Positions 25,904 to 33,939 of a DNA stretch of 64,000 nucleotides are shown one piece after another. A program made the position numbers and the translations under genes. Source of the stretch: Novosphingobium sp. PhB165 (GTDB taxonomy: Bacteria; Pseudomonadota; Alphaproteobacteria; Sphingomonadales; Sphingomonadaceae); contig NZ_SLVB01000008.1 in NCBI RefSeq assembly GCF_004341845.1, forward strand, positions 124,001 to 188,000. The letters are read 5' to 3'. Position 1 is the stretch's first letter, and each line of letters opens with the position of its first letter. Under the pieces are notes generated by a model. It saw only the letters and a program-made list of their open reading frames with translations. It was not told the origin of the DNA and did not search any database.

Positions 25904-26815
25904 ATGAGATATGCTCTGTTATTGACTGCCTCGGTCGGCGCATTCGCCTTGGTTGCGGGCCCTGCGCTTGCACAAACAGCCGGTAGCGGCGGCAGCCTTG
26001 CCGATGCCACCCGTAATTCGACGGCAACGTCCACCGACAGTTCGACGAACACCTCCACGAACACCTCCACCCCCACCGACAATTCGAATTCCAGCAATTC
26101 GGCCGGCCTCGGTTCAGCCAACAACGGTGGCACTTCCGCGGTAACGACGGACGTCAATGCCACCGGCGCCGCCAGCGATTCCAGCGGCCCTGGCTCCGCC
26201 AACAATGGCGGCACTTCCGCAGTGACGACGGACTCGCACGACGAGAGCAACCAAAGCGACTCCAGTGGCGCGAACTCCGCCAATAACGGCGGCACGTCCA
26301 ATCTGGCCCTCGATTCCCATGACGAAAGCAACAGCAGCGATTCGAGTGGGCTTGGTTCGGCCAACAACGGTGGCACGGCCAGTCTGGCGGTAAATGCTTC
26401 GGGCGCGGGCAGTGACTCCAGCGGCGTCGGCTCTGCCAACAATGGCGGTACTTCGACGAGCACTTACACGACCCAGACCACCTATTCGTCGCTTGCAGGT
26501 ACTGTGACCGGCGGCGAAGTCACCTTCTGGCAGCCTTCCGAAGGCGGCTCGGGCGGCGGCCGCGGCGATGGCGGCAATGCAAACGCCGGCAGCCGTGGCG
26601 GCGGTGACGGTGGCACCGGCGGTGCCGGCGGCACTGGTGGTGCAGGTGGTGCTGGCGGATCGCCGGTCATGACCTGGAACGCCACGTTCGATAACGGCGC
26701 GTTCTCGAACTTTGCCGGTCTGAACGCGATGAACGTCAATACCGGCGTGTTCGCATCGCAAAATGCCAGCATCAATGTGGGCGCGACCATCGGTACGCTC
26801 TCCTTGGGCCAGTAG
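25904..26815 (+). CDS. Candidate Fap-type amyloid subunit with 27-residue SANNGGT repeats
   Basis: 303 residues with a signal peptide MRYALLLTASVGAFALVAGPALAQ. After a Ser/Thr/Asn-rich segment, SANNGGT recurs at residues 71, 98, 125, 152 and 177, i.e. spacings of 27, 27, 27 and 25. A Gly-rich run (214-253) follows, then a C-terminal block (262-297, FDNGAFSNFAGLNAMNVNTG...) that is also found in the next protein. Low complexity, Asn/Gly/Ser bias, strict periodicity and lack of cysteine are what fibre-forming curlin- or FapC-like proteins show. GAGAGGAATAGCC precedes ATG 25904. First gene of a five-gene set ending in a FapF-like pore. Homology to FapC by sequence is weak; the role is inferred. 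Confidence 0.7.
   Translation: MRYALLLTASVGAFALVAGPALAQTAGSGGSLADATRNSTATSTDSSTNTSTNTSTPTDNSNSSNSAGLGSANNGGTSAVTTDVNATGAASDSSGPGSANNGGTSAVTTDSHDESNQSDSSGANSANNGGTSNLALDSHDESNSSDSSGLGSANNGGTASLAVNASGAGSDSSGVGSANNGGTSTSTYTTQTTYSSLAGTVTGGEVTFWQPSEGGSGGGRGDGGNANAGSRGGGDGGTGGAGGTGGAGGAGGSPVMTWNATFDNGAFSNFAGLNAMNVNTGVFASQNASINVGATIGTLSLGQ
26275..26430 (+). repeat. Part of 81-bp coding repeats in the amyloid-like subunit
   Basis: The SANNGGT-encoding units recur every 81 bp (27 codons) through about 26114-26455, with the last interval 75 bp. The interval given covers the best conserved central units, where the SDSSG lead-in is also kept. Codons differ between copies, so selection acts on the protein repeat. 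Confidence 0.6.
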
Positions 26816-26891
26816 GCCGTGAATGAGGGACCGGCCGCCCGCTGGGCGGCCGGTATCTCTCGGTGCAGTTCCACGCGAAGGAGATGCTCTC

Positions 26892-27338
26892 TTGTCCCGC
26901 TCTCACATTCTCCTTGCCGGAGTCTTCGTACCCGGCCTGCTTCATGCTGCACCCGCATTTGCTTCTGACGATCCCGGCCAGCCGAACGCGGCGGCGCCGG
27001 ATACCCCGATCGCGCAGCTGAACGCGGCCCCCGATCTCACCTTGCCGGAACCGAAGATCGGAACCGACGCACCCTTTGGCTCCGCCACTGTCGTCGATGA
27101 GGCCAAGCTGGCCGACATCACGGGCATGGCCGACGTCAAGGTCCAGGAGCAGACGGCAAACGCGAACAACATCAGCACGATTTCCGGGAATATCATCAAC
27201 GGTGATCCCACCACCGGCACAATATCATTCGACGGCGGAGCATTCGGCGCCTTCAACGGGCTGGCGCTGATCAACACGAACACGGGCAACAACGTGTCCA
27301 TCAACTCCGCGATGAATGTTAATGTCGCGATTCAGTAA
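26892..27338 (+). CDS. Second exported amyloid-like subunit (FapB/FapC-like minor component)
   Basis: 148 residues from a TTG at 26892, with AAGGAGA eight bases upstream; the signal peptide is MSRSHILLAGVFVPGLLHAAPAFA. The C-terminal block FDGGAFGAFNGLALINTNTGNNVSINSAMNVNVAI (from residue 113) matches the C-terminal block of the preceding protein position by position (FDxGAFxxFxGL...NTG...S.N...NV). A preceding segment (KVQEQTANANNIS) has the Asn-rich alternating look of curlin/Fap repeats. It may nucleate or cap the fibre. Its end overlaps the C39 peptidase gene by 23 bp. Confidence 0.65.
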   Translation: MSRSHILLAGVFVPGLLHAAPAFASDDPGQPNAAAPDTPIAQLNAAPDLTLPEPKIGTDAPFGSATVVDEAKLADITGMADVKVQEQTANANNISTISGNIINGDPTTGTISFDGGAFGAFNGLALINTNTGNNVSINSAMNVNVAIQ

Positions 27339-28074
27339 CGAGGCCAAAAGCGGGGCCAATAACGGAATCAGTCGCGGCGCGGCCTGCCTAGTGATGGCAA
27401 CCGGCATGCTGCTGACGGCCTGTGCCAGTCATCCGATACCTCCAACCGGTTCCACCCTCAGCCTTGCCGCGGGCGACTATGCGTTGCCGGTCAAGAGCAT
27501 GGCCGAACGCCGCTTTCTGACAGTGGTGCGCCAACGGTACGATTTCAGCTGCGGATCGGCGGCGCTCGCGACCCTGCTGCGATACCACTATGGCGACCTT
27601 CAGAACGAGCAGAGCATCTTCGTGGGCATGTGGAACGAAGGGGACCGTGAACAGATCAAGCGCCTGGGCTTTTCCCTGCTGGACATGAAGCGCTACCTCA
27701 ACGCGCGCGGTATCAAGGCGAACGGCTATGTCGTGACCTTGGCCGACATCCAGCGGACGCAAGTGCCCGGCATCGCGCTGATCAATCTAAAGGGTTACAA
27801 GCATTTCGTCGTGGTGAAGGGCGTGGAGGACGGCAAAGTCCTGATCGGCGATCCTTCGCTGGGCATCCGCCTGATCGACGCGAAGCAATTCAGTTCGATG
27901 TGGAACGGCATCCTGTTCGCGCTCGCCGATGGGCTGGAGCGCGGCAAGAGCAGCTTTGGCCGCAAGGAGGAATGGGCTCTCGCCCCGCGAAGCCGGGTGA
28001 CGGAGATGATGGAGCCTGCCAGCCTGCAGGCCCTCGAACTCACCCGCGCCCAGCCCTATCCGTTCGTGATGTAG
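27316..28074 (+). CDS. C39-family cysteine peptidase lipoprotein (FapD-like)
   Basis: 252 residues. A lipobox LTAC (Cys36) follows a hydrophobic segment. The peptidase domain has the active-site cysteine C79 in QRYDFSCGSAALATLL, histidine H163 in KGYKHFVVVKGVE and D178 in IGDPSLG, the C39 triad; the YDFSCGSAALATLL block is characteristic of FapD and related stand-alone C39 domains. FapD in Pseudomonas is needed for Fap fibre export. No ABC transporter domain is fused. Start at 27316 overlaps the previous gene; ATG 27322 is equally possible. Confidence 0.85.
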   Translation: MLMSRFSNEAKSGANNGISRGAACLVMATGMLLTACASHPIPPTGSTLSLAAGDYALPVKSMAERRFLTVVRQRYDFSCGSAALATLLRYHYGDLQNEQSIFVGMWNEGDREQIKRLGFSLLDMKRYLNARGIKANGYVVTLADIQRTQVPGIALINLKGYKHFVVVKGVEDGKVLIGDPSLGIRLIDAKQFSSMWNGILFALADGLERGKSSFGRKEEWALAPRSRVTEMMEPASLQALELTRAQPYPFVM

Positions 28075-28083
28075 GAGGTGGCA

Positions 28084-28836
28084 GTGGCATCGTGGCGCGC
28101 TGGCAGCTGGTGGATGGCAGGAGGTCTGCTGGCGGCAGGCATCGCCAGCCCGAGCCACGCCGCGGCAGATCTGGATTCCCGGTCGGGTCCGATCTCGCCC
28201 TTCACCGAACCCGGCAAGAGCGCGATGTCTGCCGACCGTGATCCGGGGATTCCCCTGTTCGGGGCAGCCGCAACCCTGACGGACAGCGAACTCGATGCAT
28301 TGCGCGGCGGTTTCGAACTGCCGAACGGCATGGACGTGGTGGTCGGCGTGGATATCCAGACTTTGGTGAACGGAACGCTGGCGCTGCGCAGCGTGCTCAA
28401 TAGCGATACGGGAACACCGGTAGTATTCGTTGGCAATGGCAGCGGCGCCGTCAGTTCCTCGGGCACGGGAACCGGCACGGCCGGCGGGGTCGTCGTCCAC
28501 GTCGGCGATGCGACGACGACCATTCAACCCGTAGCAGGGGAACAGCAGGTCTCGCTGACTCCCAATGGCCCGGCTGTATCGACCCCATCGGGATCGGTGC
28601 AACTCGTCAAGAACGACAGCGGTTCGCAAGTGATTCTGAACGGAAATTCGCTTGAATTGCGTCAAATGATTGGTAGCTTAACTGGAAGTATTGTTGCAAA
28701 TACAGCCAACGACAGAACCATAGACACCGTGGTCACGATCAACGTCGCGGTGCCCAACTCCGGAATTCTCGTCGGCAACTCGTTGCTGCGGGCGGATTCG
28801 ATTGCTCTTGATACAGCGGGTCGCGGCATTCGCTAG
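28084..28836 (+). CDS. Exported protein of the amyloid-like operon (possible FapE-like component)
   Basis: 250 residues from a GTG at 28084, five bases after GGAGG. Signal peptide to about residue 27 (ASPSHA). A motif LTDSELDALRGGFELPNGMDVVVGVDIQTLVNG (residues about 60-95) is followed by a Gly/Ser/Thr-rich middle and a C-terminal segment of alternating hydrophobic and Asn/Thr residues (TIDTVVTINVAVPNSGILVGN). No enzyme motif is seen. Position between the C39 peptidase and the pore matches fapE in the Pseudomonas operon, where FapE is a minor fibre component; sequence similarity cannot be judged from reading alone. Confidence 0.6.
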   Translation: MASWRAGSWWMAGGLLAAGIASPSHAAADLDSRSGPISPFTEPGKSAMSADRDPGIPLFGAAATLTDSELDALRGGFELPNGMDVVVGVDIQTLVNGTLALRSVLNSDTGTPVVFVGNGSGAVSSSGTGTGTAGGVVVHVGDATTTIQPVAGEQQVSLTPNGPAVSTPSGSVQLVKNDSGSQVILNGNSLELRQMIGSLTGSIVANTANDRTIDTVVTINVAVPNSGILVGNSLLRADSIALDTAGRGIR

Positions 28837-28861
28837 ATGAACGCGATAGTGGGGAGGGTTG

Positions 28862-30244
28862 ATGAGAGGCTTTCTGGCAAGCACCGTCGTGCTGTTCGCA
28901 ATATTGCCCCGGCCGGCTCTGGCTGAAACCGAACCGGATGGCACCGCAGCCGATGCGGCAAAGCGCACGGCGCCGGATCTAGCCAAGCTTCAGGCACAGA
29001 TAGACTCTCAGCGCCGCGCGATAGAAGATCAGCGCCACGCTCTCGACGCGCAGGAATTGCAGCTTCGCCAGCTTCAGGATTCCTTGCTGGATGCCATGCG
29101 CGCAAGGGGCATTCCCGGCCCGCAGTTCGGGCAGGGCCCTTCGCCCGTTCCCTCGACATCGTCGCTGGCATTGGCCCCGCAATCCGACGCGGCTCAGCCC
29201 GCCACTCAGCCGGGAGCCCAATCGTCCGACTCCCTGACCAGCGTAGGCGAGAAGCCCACCGAGCGGCCGCGCCCGCAGGAAGTCGCCGTGCTGGCGGCGC
29301 AAGGCAGCGTCCTGACCAAGGCAGGCCGCCTCACGATCGAGCCCACATTCGAATATACGCGTGACGACCGCAACCGCTTCGTGTTTCGCGGTATCGAAAT
29401 CCCGCAGTCCGTGCTGGTGGGCGTCTTCGACATCAATGAAAGCCGGCAGGACGTGCTCACTGCCGCCGCCACCGTTCGCTACGGGCTGACCAACCGCATC
29501 GAAGTGGGCGTCCAGGTTCCGTGGGTCTATCGCGATGACACGGCCGTCCTGGTTCCACTCGTACAGAACCCGCCGCAATCGGGCACCGGCACCGTGAACA
29601 CGTCCGCAAACGGATCGGGGCTGGGCGACATCCAGATGCTGGCCCGGTATCAGATCAACAACGGAACGCACGGCTGGCCGTTCCTGACGGCCAATTTGCA
29701 GGTCGTGGCACCCACCGGCTCCGATCCTTACGGAGTTCCCCGCGATGCGCTGGGCAATGCCACCAAGTCCGCAACTGGCTTCGGCTTCTGGGGCGTCCAG
29801 CCCAGCGTGACGGTCATCATGCCGTCCGATCCGGCCACGATATTCGGCGTGCTGGGCTACAACCAGAATTTCGGCAAGAACGTGAACACGCGGATCAGCG
29901 ACGCGCAGATCGATCATGTGAAGCCCGGTTCGGGACCGAGCATGACTCTTGGCGTCGGCCTCGCGCTCAACGAACGTACGTCGATCAGCTTTGCCTATGC
30001 CCACAACTGGCTTTTCGGCACCAAGAGCACCCTCCGCCCGATCGAGATCCAGAACGGGATCGAAACCTACGGCGATCCGCTTACGACCAAGACCCGCGAT
30101 CTCCAGATCGGGCGCTTCCTGTTCGGCCTCAGCTATCGCGTCAACCAGCGTACGACGGTCAACTGGACAGTGGAAATGGGCGTGACGGAAGATGCGCCCG
30201 ATCTTCAGACCGGTCTTCGGATTCCCATCACCTTCTTCCAATAG
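28862..30244 (+). CDS. Outer-membrane coiled-coil/beta-barrel protein (FapF-like secretion pore)
   Basis: 460 residues: signal peptide ending PRPALA, a predicted coiled coil at about 38-82 (heptad-like LAKLQAQIDSQRRAIEDQ and following), a Ser/Pro/Gln linker, and from about 150 a beta-rich domain with transporter/OmpA-like strands (GRLTIEPTFEYTRDD, TAAATVRYGLTNRIEVGVQVPW, GLGDIQMLARYQI) ending in FFQ. FapF, the Fap amyloid exporter, has just this order: periplasmic coiled coil, plug-like linker and a 12-strand barrel of similar size. GGGGAGG precedes ATG 28862. Last gene of the operon. Confidence 0.8.
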   Translation: MRGFLASTVVLFAILPRPALAETEPDGTAADAAKRTAPDLAKLQAQIDSQRRAIEDQRHALDAQELQLRQLQDSLLDAMRARGIPGPQFGQGPSPVPSTSSLALAPQSDAAQPATQPGAQSSDSLTSVGEKPTERPRPQEVAVLAAQGSVLTKAGRLTIEPTFEYTRDDRNRFVFRGIEIPQSVLVGVFDINESRQDVLTAAATVRYGLTNRIEVGVQVPWVYRDDTAVLVPLVQNPPQSGTGTVNTSANGSGLGDIQMLARYQINNGTHGWPFLTANLQVVAPTGSDPYGVPRDALGNATKSATGFGFWGVQPSVTVIMPSDPATIFGVLGYNQNFGKNVNTRISDAQIDHVKPGSGPSMTLGVGLALNERTSISFAYAHNWLFGTKSTLRPIEIQNGIETYGDPLTTKTRDLQIGRFLFGLSYRVNQRTTVNWTVEMGVTEDAPDLQTGLRIPITFFQ

Positions 30245-30255
30245 AGCCACGAACC

Positions 30256-30280
30256 GGACGGGCGCCCTGCCCGTTCTTGA
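30256..30280 (+). terminator. Weak hairpin after the amyloid-like operon
   Basis: ACGGGC at 30258-30263 pairs with GCCCGT at 30269-30274 around a GCCCT loop, followed by TCTT. A short stem and poor T-tract make this only a possible terminator. Confidence 0.35.
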
Positions 30281-30304
30281 CAGCCCTGCCCGCAAGGCAG
30301 ATAG

Positions 30305-30320
30305 TTCACTACATGGTGAA
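30305..30320. promoter_or_regulatory. Inverted repeat over the arsR-type start codon
   Basis: TTCACTACATGGTGAA: TTCAC and GTGAA arms flank a 6-bp centre containing the ATG at 30313. Binding here by the encoded repressor would block its own expression. It may be chance, since the arms are five bases. Confidence 0.3.
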
Positions 30321-30693
30321 GTGTTTTGAACCGAGTCTGGACCGCACTTTTGCAGCGCTGGTCGATCCCACCCGCAGGGCGATCCTGACGCGGCTGGAAG
30401 GCCATGACGGCCTGTCGATCAGCGAACTGGCGGATCCCTTCGCGATCAAGCTGCCCGCCGTGATGAAGCATCTCGACGTTCTGAGCGACGCCGGGCTCAT
30501 CACGCGGACGAAGCAGGGGCGCATCGTCTCGGTCCGGCTCACGCCCGCGCCCATGGAGGAAGCGATGAACTGGCTCGGCCGCTATGAGCGCTTCTGGTCG
30601 GCGCGCCTCGATCGGCTGACCGCTTATGCCGAGGCCGAGGAGGCCAGAGCCCGCGAAATCGAGACCGGCGGACTCGGAAAGAACGACCTATGA
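30313..30693 (+). CDS. ArsR-family winged-helix regulator
   Basis: 126 residues from ATG 30313. The sequence FEPSLDRTFAALVDPTRRAILTRLEGHDGLSISELADPFAIKLPAVMKHLDVLSDAGLITRTKQGR is a standard ArsR winged helix of the subgroup that accompanies AHSA1/SRPBCC genes. There are no metal-binding cysteine motifs (no ELCVCDL), so it is not an obvious metal sensor. The next gene starts at 30690 overlapping its stop (ATGA). It probably represses this small operon. Confidence 0.9.
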   Translation: MVKCFEPSLDRTFAALVDPTRRAILTRLEGHDGLSISELADPFAIKLPAVMKHLDVLSDAGLITRTKQGRIVSVRLTPAPMEEAMNWLGRYERFWSARLDRLTAYAEAEEARAREIETGGLGKNDL

Positions 30694-31175
30694 CCTCGCT
30701 GACCCTCATCCGCCGAATTGCCGCGCGCCCGTCGATCGTGTTTGACGCGCTGACCACCCCGGACGGCATCGCCGCATGGTGGGGGCCGGACGCCGGGCCA
30801 GTCCTGATGGCGCAGACGGACGTGCGCGTCGGCGGGCATTGCCGGGTCCGCTTCCGCATGCTCGACGGCACTGAGCATGAGAGCGACGGCGAATATCTTG
30901 AAGTCGACCCGCCCCACCGCCTCGTCATGAGCTTCCGCTGGACCGAAGGGGGCGAACCGGAAGAAAACGGCGCGGTCTCGCGGATCGAGATCGCGCTGCG
31001 CCCTATCGAGATCAATGCGGGCAGCAACAGCGGCACCGGCACCGAACTGACATTCACCCACGCCCGATTGCAGAACGAGGTGTCGCGGGCCAGCCACGCG
31101 GACGGCTGGAGCGGCTCGCTCGACAAGTTGGTGCGCCATTTTGCGCAAGTCGTGGAGACGGACGATGAAGCATGA
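30690..31175 (+). CDS. SRPBCC / AHSA1 domain protein
   Basis: 161 residues with the START-like AHSA1 pattern: LIRRIAARPSIVFDALTTPDGIAAWWGP at the N-terminus, DVRVGGHCRVRF, GEYLEVDPPHRLVMSFRW, and the C-terminal helix HADGWSGSLDKLVRHF. Such proteins form a hydrophobic ligand cavity; the ligand is unknown. Translationally coupled to the ArsR gene upstream and overlapping the DUF899 gene downstream by 11 bp, a combination common in Proteobacteria. Confidence 0.9.
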   Translation: MTSLTLIRRIAARPSIVFDALTTPDGIAAWWGPDAGPVLMAQTDVRVGGHCRVRFRMLDGTEHESDGEYLEVDPPHRLVMSFRWTEGGEPEENGAVSRIEIALRPIEINAGSNSGTGTELTFTHARLQNEVSRASHADGWSGSLDKLVRHFAQVVETDDEA

Positions 31176-31905
31176 AATCGTTTCTCAGGCTGAATGGATC
31201 GAAGCCTCGCGCGCTCTGCTCGCCGAAGAAAAAGCCTGGACGCATGAGCGTGACCGCCTGGCGGCAAAACGCCGGGCACTGCCTTGGGTGAGAATAGAGA
31301 AGGACTATGTCTTCGAAGGGCCGGCCGGTCCTGTCTCGCTGGCCGACTTGTTCGACGGACGCAGCCAGTTAATCGTCTACCACTTCATGTTCGCGCCCGA
31401 ATGGGAAGAAGGCTGCGCCGGCTGCTCGTTCCTGTCCGACCAGATCGACGGCCCGCGTCAGCATTTCGAGCATAACGATGTCAGCTGGGTCGCCGTGTCC
31501 CGCGCTCCGATCGGGAAGCTGGAGGCCTATCGCCAGCGAATGGGCTGGCAGTTCACCTGGGTCTCGTCGGGCGGCAATGACTTCAATCACGACTTCCACG
31601 TCTCGTTCGCCGATGAAGAACGGCGGAACGGCGTGTTCTACAATTTCCAGCAACAGCCCGATCCGGAAATCAGCGACCTTCCCGGCGCCAGCGTGTTTTT
31701 CCGCGACGAGGATGGCGCGATCTACCACACCTATTCCAGCTATGCGCGCGGGAACGAGACCGTAGTGGCCGCCTATGGCTGGCTGGACATGGTGCCCAAG
31801 GGACGCAACGAGCGCGACGGCGGCAATCTTGGCGACTGGGTGCGCCGGCATGACAGTTACCCCGATGACGGCCGTACCCGAGTGACCGCCCCAGCAGGCG
31901 CCTGA
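31165..31905 (+). CDS. DUF899 thioredoxin-like protein
   Basis: 246 residues from ATG 31165 (GGAG about eight bases upstream). EKDYVFEGPAGPVSLADLFDGRSQLIVYHFMF, then EGCAGCSFLSDQID, WVAVSRAPIGKLEAYRQRMGW and DFHVSFADEE are the conserved blocks of the DUF899 family, whose fold resembles thioredoxin/peroxiredoxin; CAGC would be the redox-like site. Third gene of the ArsR-AHSA1-DUF899 operon. The biochemical role is not established. Confidence 0.9.
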   Translation: MKHEIVSQAEWIEASRALLAEEKAWTHERDRLAAKRRALPWVRIEKDYVFEGPAGPVSLADLFDGRSQLIVYHFMFAPEWEEGCAGCSFLSDQIDGPRQHFEHNDVSWVAVSRAPIGKLEAYRQRMGWQFTWVSSGGNDFNHDFHVSFADEERRNGVFYNFQQQPDPEISDLPGASVFFRDEDGAIYHTYSSYARGNETVVAAYGWLDMVPKGRNERDGGNLGDWVRRHDSYPDDGRTRVTAPAGA

Positions 31906-31907
31906 CA

Positions 31908-32120
31908 ATGCTGTGCTGCGGCCTCGTGGCACTTATCGCGGCAGCCGTCGCCGGATTCTGGCGACGGCTGCGCGGCTATCCCAAATGGATGCTGATCGGC
32001 AGCGGCGCGATGCTCCTCGCCCTCCCCGCTGCCGTGCTGGCCGCCGCCGCGCAAACGCGGGAGAATGGGCAAGGCAGGCAAAGCGTTCTCATGCAGGCGA
32101 TGCAATCGATCTGCGGATGA
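31908..32120 (+). CDS. Small predicted membrane protein
   Basis: 70 residues beginning two bases after the DUF899 stop. Two hydrophobic segments (LVALIAAAVAGFW and MLIGSGAMLLALPAAVLAAA) flank a basic loop (RRLRGYPK), so it is probably a two-pass inner-membrane protein. No family recognised. Tight spacing favours it as the fourth gene of the operon, but it lacks a good ribosome binding site of its own. Confidence 0.55.
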   Translation: MLCCGLVALIAAAVAGFWRRLRGYPKWMLIGSGAMLLALPAAVLAAAAQTRENGQGRQSVLMQAMQSICG

Positions 32121-32230
32121 CGCACCTGGGCCTAGCTGCTTGTCTTTGCGGGCGAAGCAGGCCAGTCTGCGGCTTCAGCACGGAGCCGCGGATTCGCGTC
32201 AAGCCGCTGGGGTAATGGGCAAGGAACGGG

Positions 32231-33922
32231 ATGGACTATGAGTTCAAACCACATGAGCGCCCCACGCTGGCCGGCTCACCCGCCAATCCCGATCATCCGG
32301 ACAACCGCCGCCGCCTCTATTTCCTGATCGGCATCCTTGTCGGCATCACCGGCGGGTTGGCCAATGCGCTGGTCACCGTCAACCTTGCCTTCGCGCAAGG
32401 CACGCTGGGGCTGGACACCAATGAAAGCGCCTGGCTCACCGCCGCCTACCTGATGACCAACGTCACCGCGAACCTGCTGCTGGTGAAGTTCCGCCAGCAG
32501 TTCGGATTGCAGACCTTCATCCGCCACATCATGGTGGTCTACGCCGTTACCACGATGCTGCACCTGCTGGTCCATGGGTTCTGGAGTTCGGTGGCAGTCC
32601 GCGCGGTCAGCGGGCTTGCGGGTGCCGGGCTCTCCACCCTGACCACGCTCTATCTTACGCAGGGCATGTCTCCGGCCAAGCGCAGCATGGGCGCGATGAT
32701 CGGCCTTTCGGTATCGCAGCTGACGACGCCGCTGGCGCGCATGATGTCTCCCGGCCTGCTGATTTCGGGCGACTGGCACATGCTCTACCGTTTCGAACTG
32801 GGGCTGGCGCTGGTCACGCTGGCCGCGATCATGACGCTGCCGCTGCCGCCCAGTGAGCGGATCAAGGCATTCGAGCGGCTGGATTTCGTGGCGTTCACGA
32901 TGCTCGCGCCCGGCCTCTGGCTGCTGATCGCCGTCCTCTCCGAAGGGCGCATCGAATGGTGGACGGAGCGGGCGTGGATGGGTTGGTCGCTGGCCGCCAG
33001 CGTGGCGCTGATCTCCGCCGGGTTCATCCACGAACATTTCCGCAGCAACCCGCTGATCAACACGCGCTGGATCGGCACGCGGGAGATGCTGCGGCTGTTC
33101 GCGGTGGCGGCCACCGTCCGCATCCTGCTGTCCGAACAGACGTTCGGTTCGGTGGGCCTGCTGAACACGGTGGGCATGATCAACGACCAGATGGTGATCC
33201 TGAACGGCCTGATCGTGCTGGCCTCCATCGCCGGGCTGTTGTTCGCCCTGGCCATGTTCAACCCCGCGCATCCCGGTCGCCTCATCAACATGGCGGTGGT
33301 GCTGATTGCAATCGGCTCCTTCATGGATGCCAATTCCACCAATCTTACGCGCCCGGCGAACCTCTATTTCAGTCAGGCGCTGATCGGCTTCGCCGCGATG
33401 CTGTTCCTGGCCGAGACGGTGGCCATCGGTTTTGCGCGGGCGTTGCTGGGCGGCGGCAAGAACATGGTGAGCTTCGTCGTGCTGTTCGGCATGAGCCAGA
33501 GCGTGGGCGGCCTTGTCGGAACCGCGCTGCTGGGCACGTTCCAGACCCTGCGCGAGAAGTACCATTCGCACGAACTGGTGCAAAGCATCGTCATGACCAA
33601 CCCGCAAGTGGCGGACCGCCTGCGCGCGGGAGGAGGCGCGTTTGCCAGCGTGGTGGGCGATCCGGTGCTGCGTTCGGCGGAAGGGGTGGCGCTGCTGTCG
33701 CAGCAAGTGGCGCGGGAGGCGAATATCCTCGCCTATAACGACGTTTTCATGCTCTCCGGCTGGCTGGCGGTGGCGGCGGTCCTGTGGGGCATCACCATTC
33801 GTCTGGGCATCCGGCGGCGCAGGGAGGAATCGCCGATTATCCTGCTCCAGCGCGAAATGCAGGCGCGCAGCGCGGCGCAGGCGGCAGCGGCCGCCGGTGG
33901 ACCTCCCGCGGATCGGAATTGA
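32231..33922 (+). CDS. DHA2-family MFS multidrug transporter (EmrB-like)
   Basis: 563 residues with about 14 membrane segments; LDTNESAWLTAAYLMTNVTANLLLVKFRQQFG corresponds to the motif A region and GLAGAGLSTLTTLYLTQGM to motif C of drug:H+ antiporters. It lacks a signal peptide, as usual. It is followed by HlyD and NodT-type genes, so together they make a tripartite pump spanning both membranes. The acidic, Arg-rich C-terminal tail faces the cytoplasm. The substrate is unknown. A GGAACGGG stretch precedes ATG 32231. Confidence 0.9.
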   Translation: MDYEFKPHERPTLAGSPANPDHPDNRRRLYFLIGILVGITGGLANALVTVNLAFAQGTLGLDTNESAWLTAAYLMTNVTANLLLVKFRQQFGLQTFIRHIMVVYAVTTMLHLLVHGFWSSVAVRAVSGLAGAGLSTLTTLYLTQGMSPAKRSMGAMIGLSVSQLTTPLARMMSPGLLISGDWHMLYRFELGLALVTLAAIMTLPLPPSERIKAFERLDFVAFTMLAPGLWLLIAVLSEGRIEWWTERAWMGWSLAASVALISAGFIHEHFRSNPLINTRWIGTREMLRLFAVAATVRILLSEQTFGSVGLLNTVGMINDQMVILNGLIVLASIAGLLFALAMFNPAHPGRLINMAVVLIAIGSFMDANSTNLTRPANLYFSQALIGFAAMLFLAETVAIGFARALLGGGKNMVSFVVLFGMSQSVGGLVGTALLGTFQTLREKYHSHELVQSIVMTNPQVADRLRAGGGAFASVVGDPVLRSAEGVALLSQQVAREANILAYNDVFMLSGWLAVAAVLWGITIRLGIRRRREESPIILLQREMQARSAAQAAAAAGGPPADRN

Positions 33923-33939
33923 GAAAGCAGAGGGCAGGC

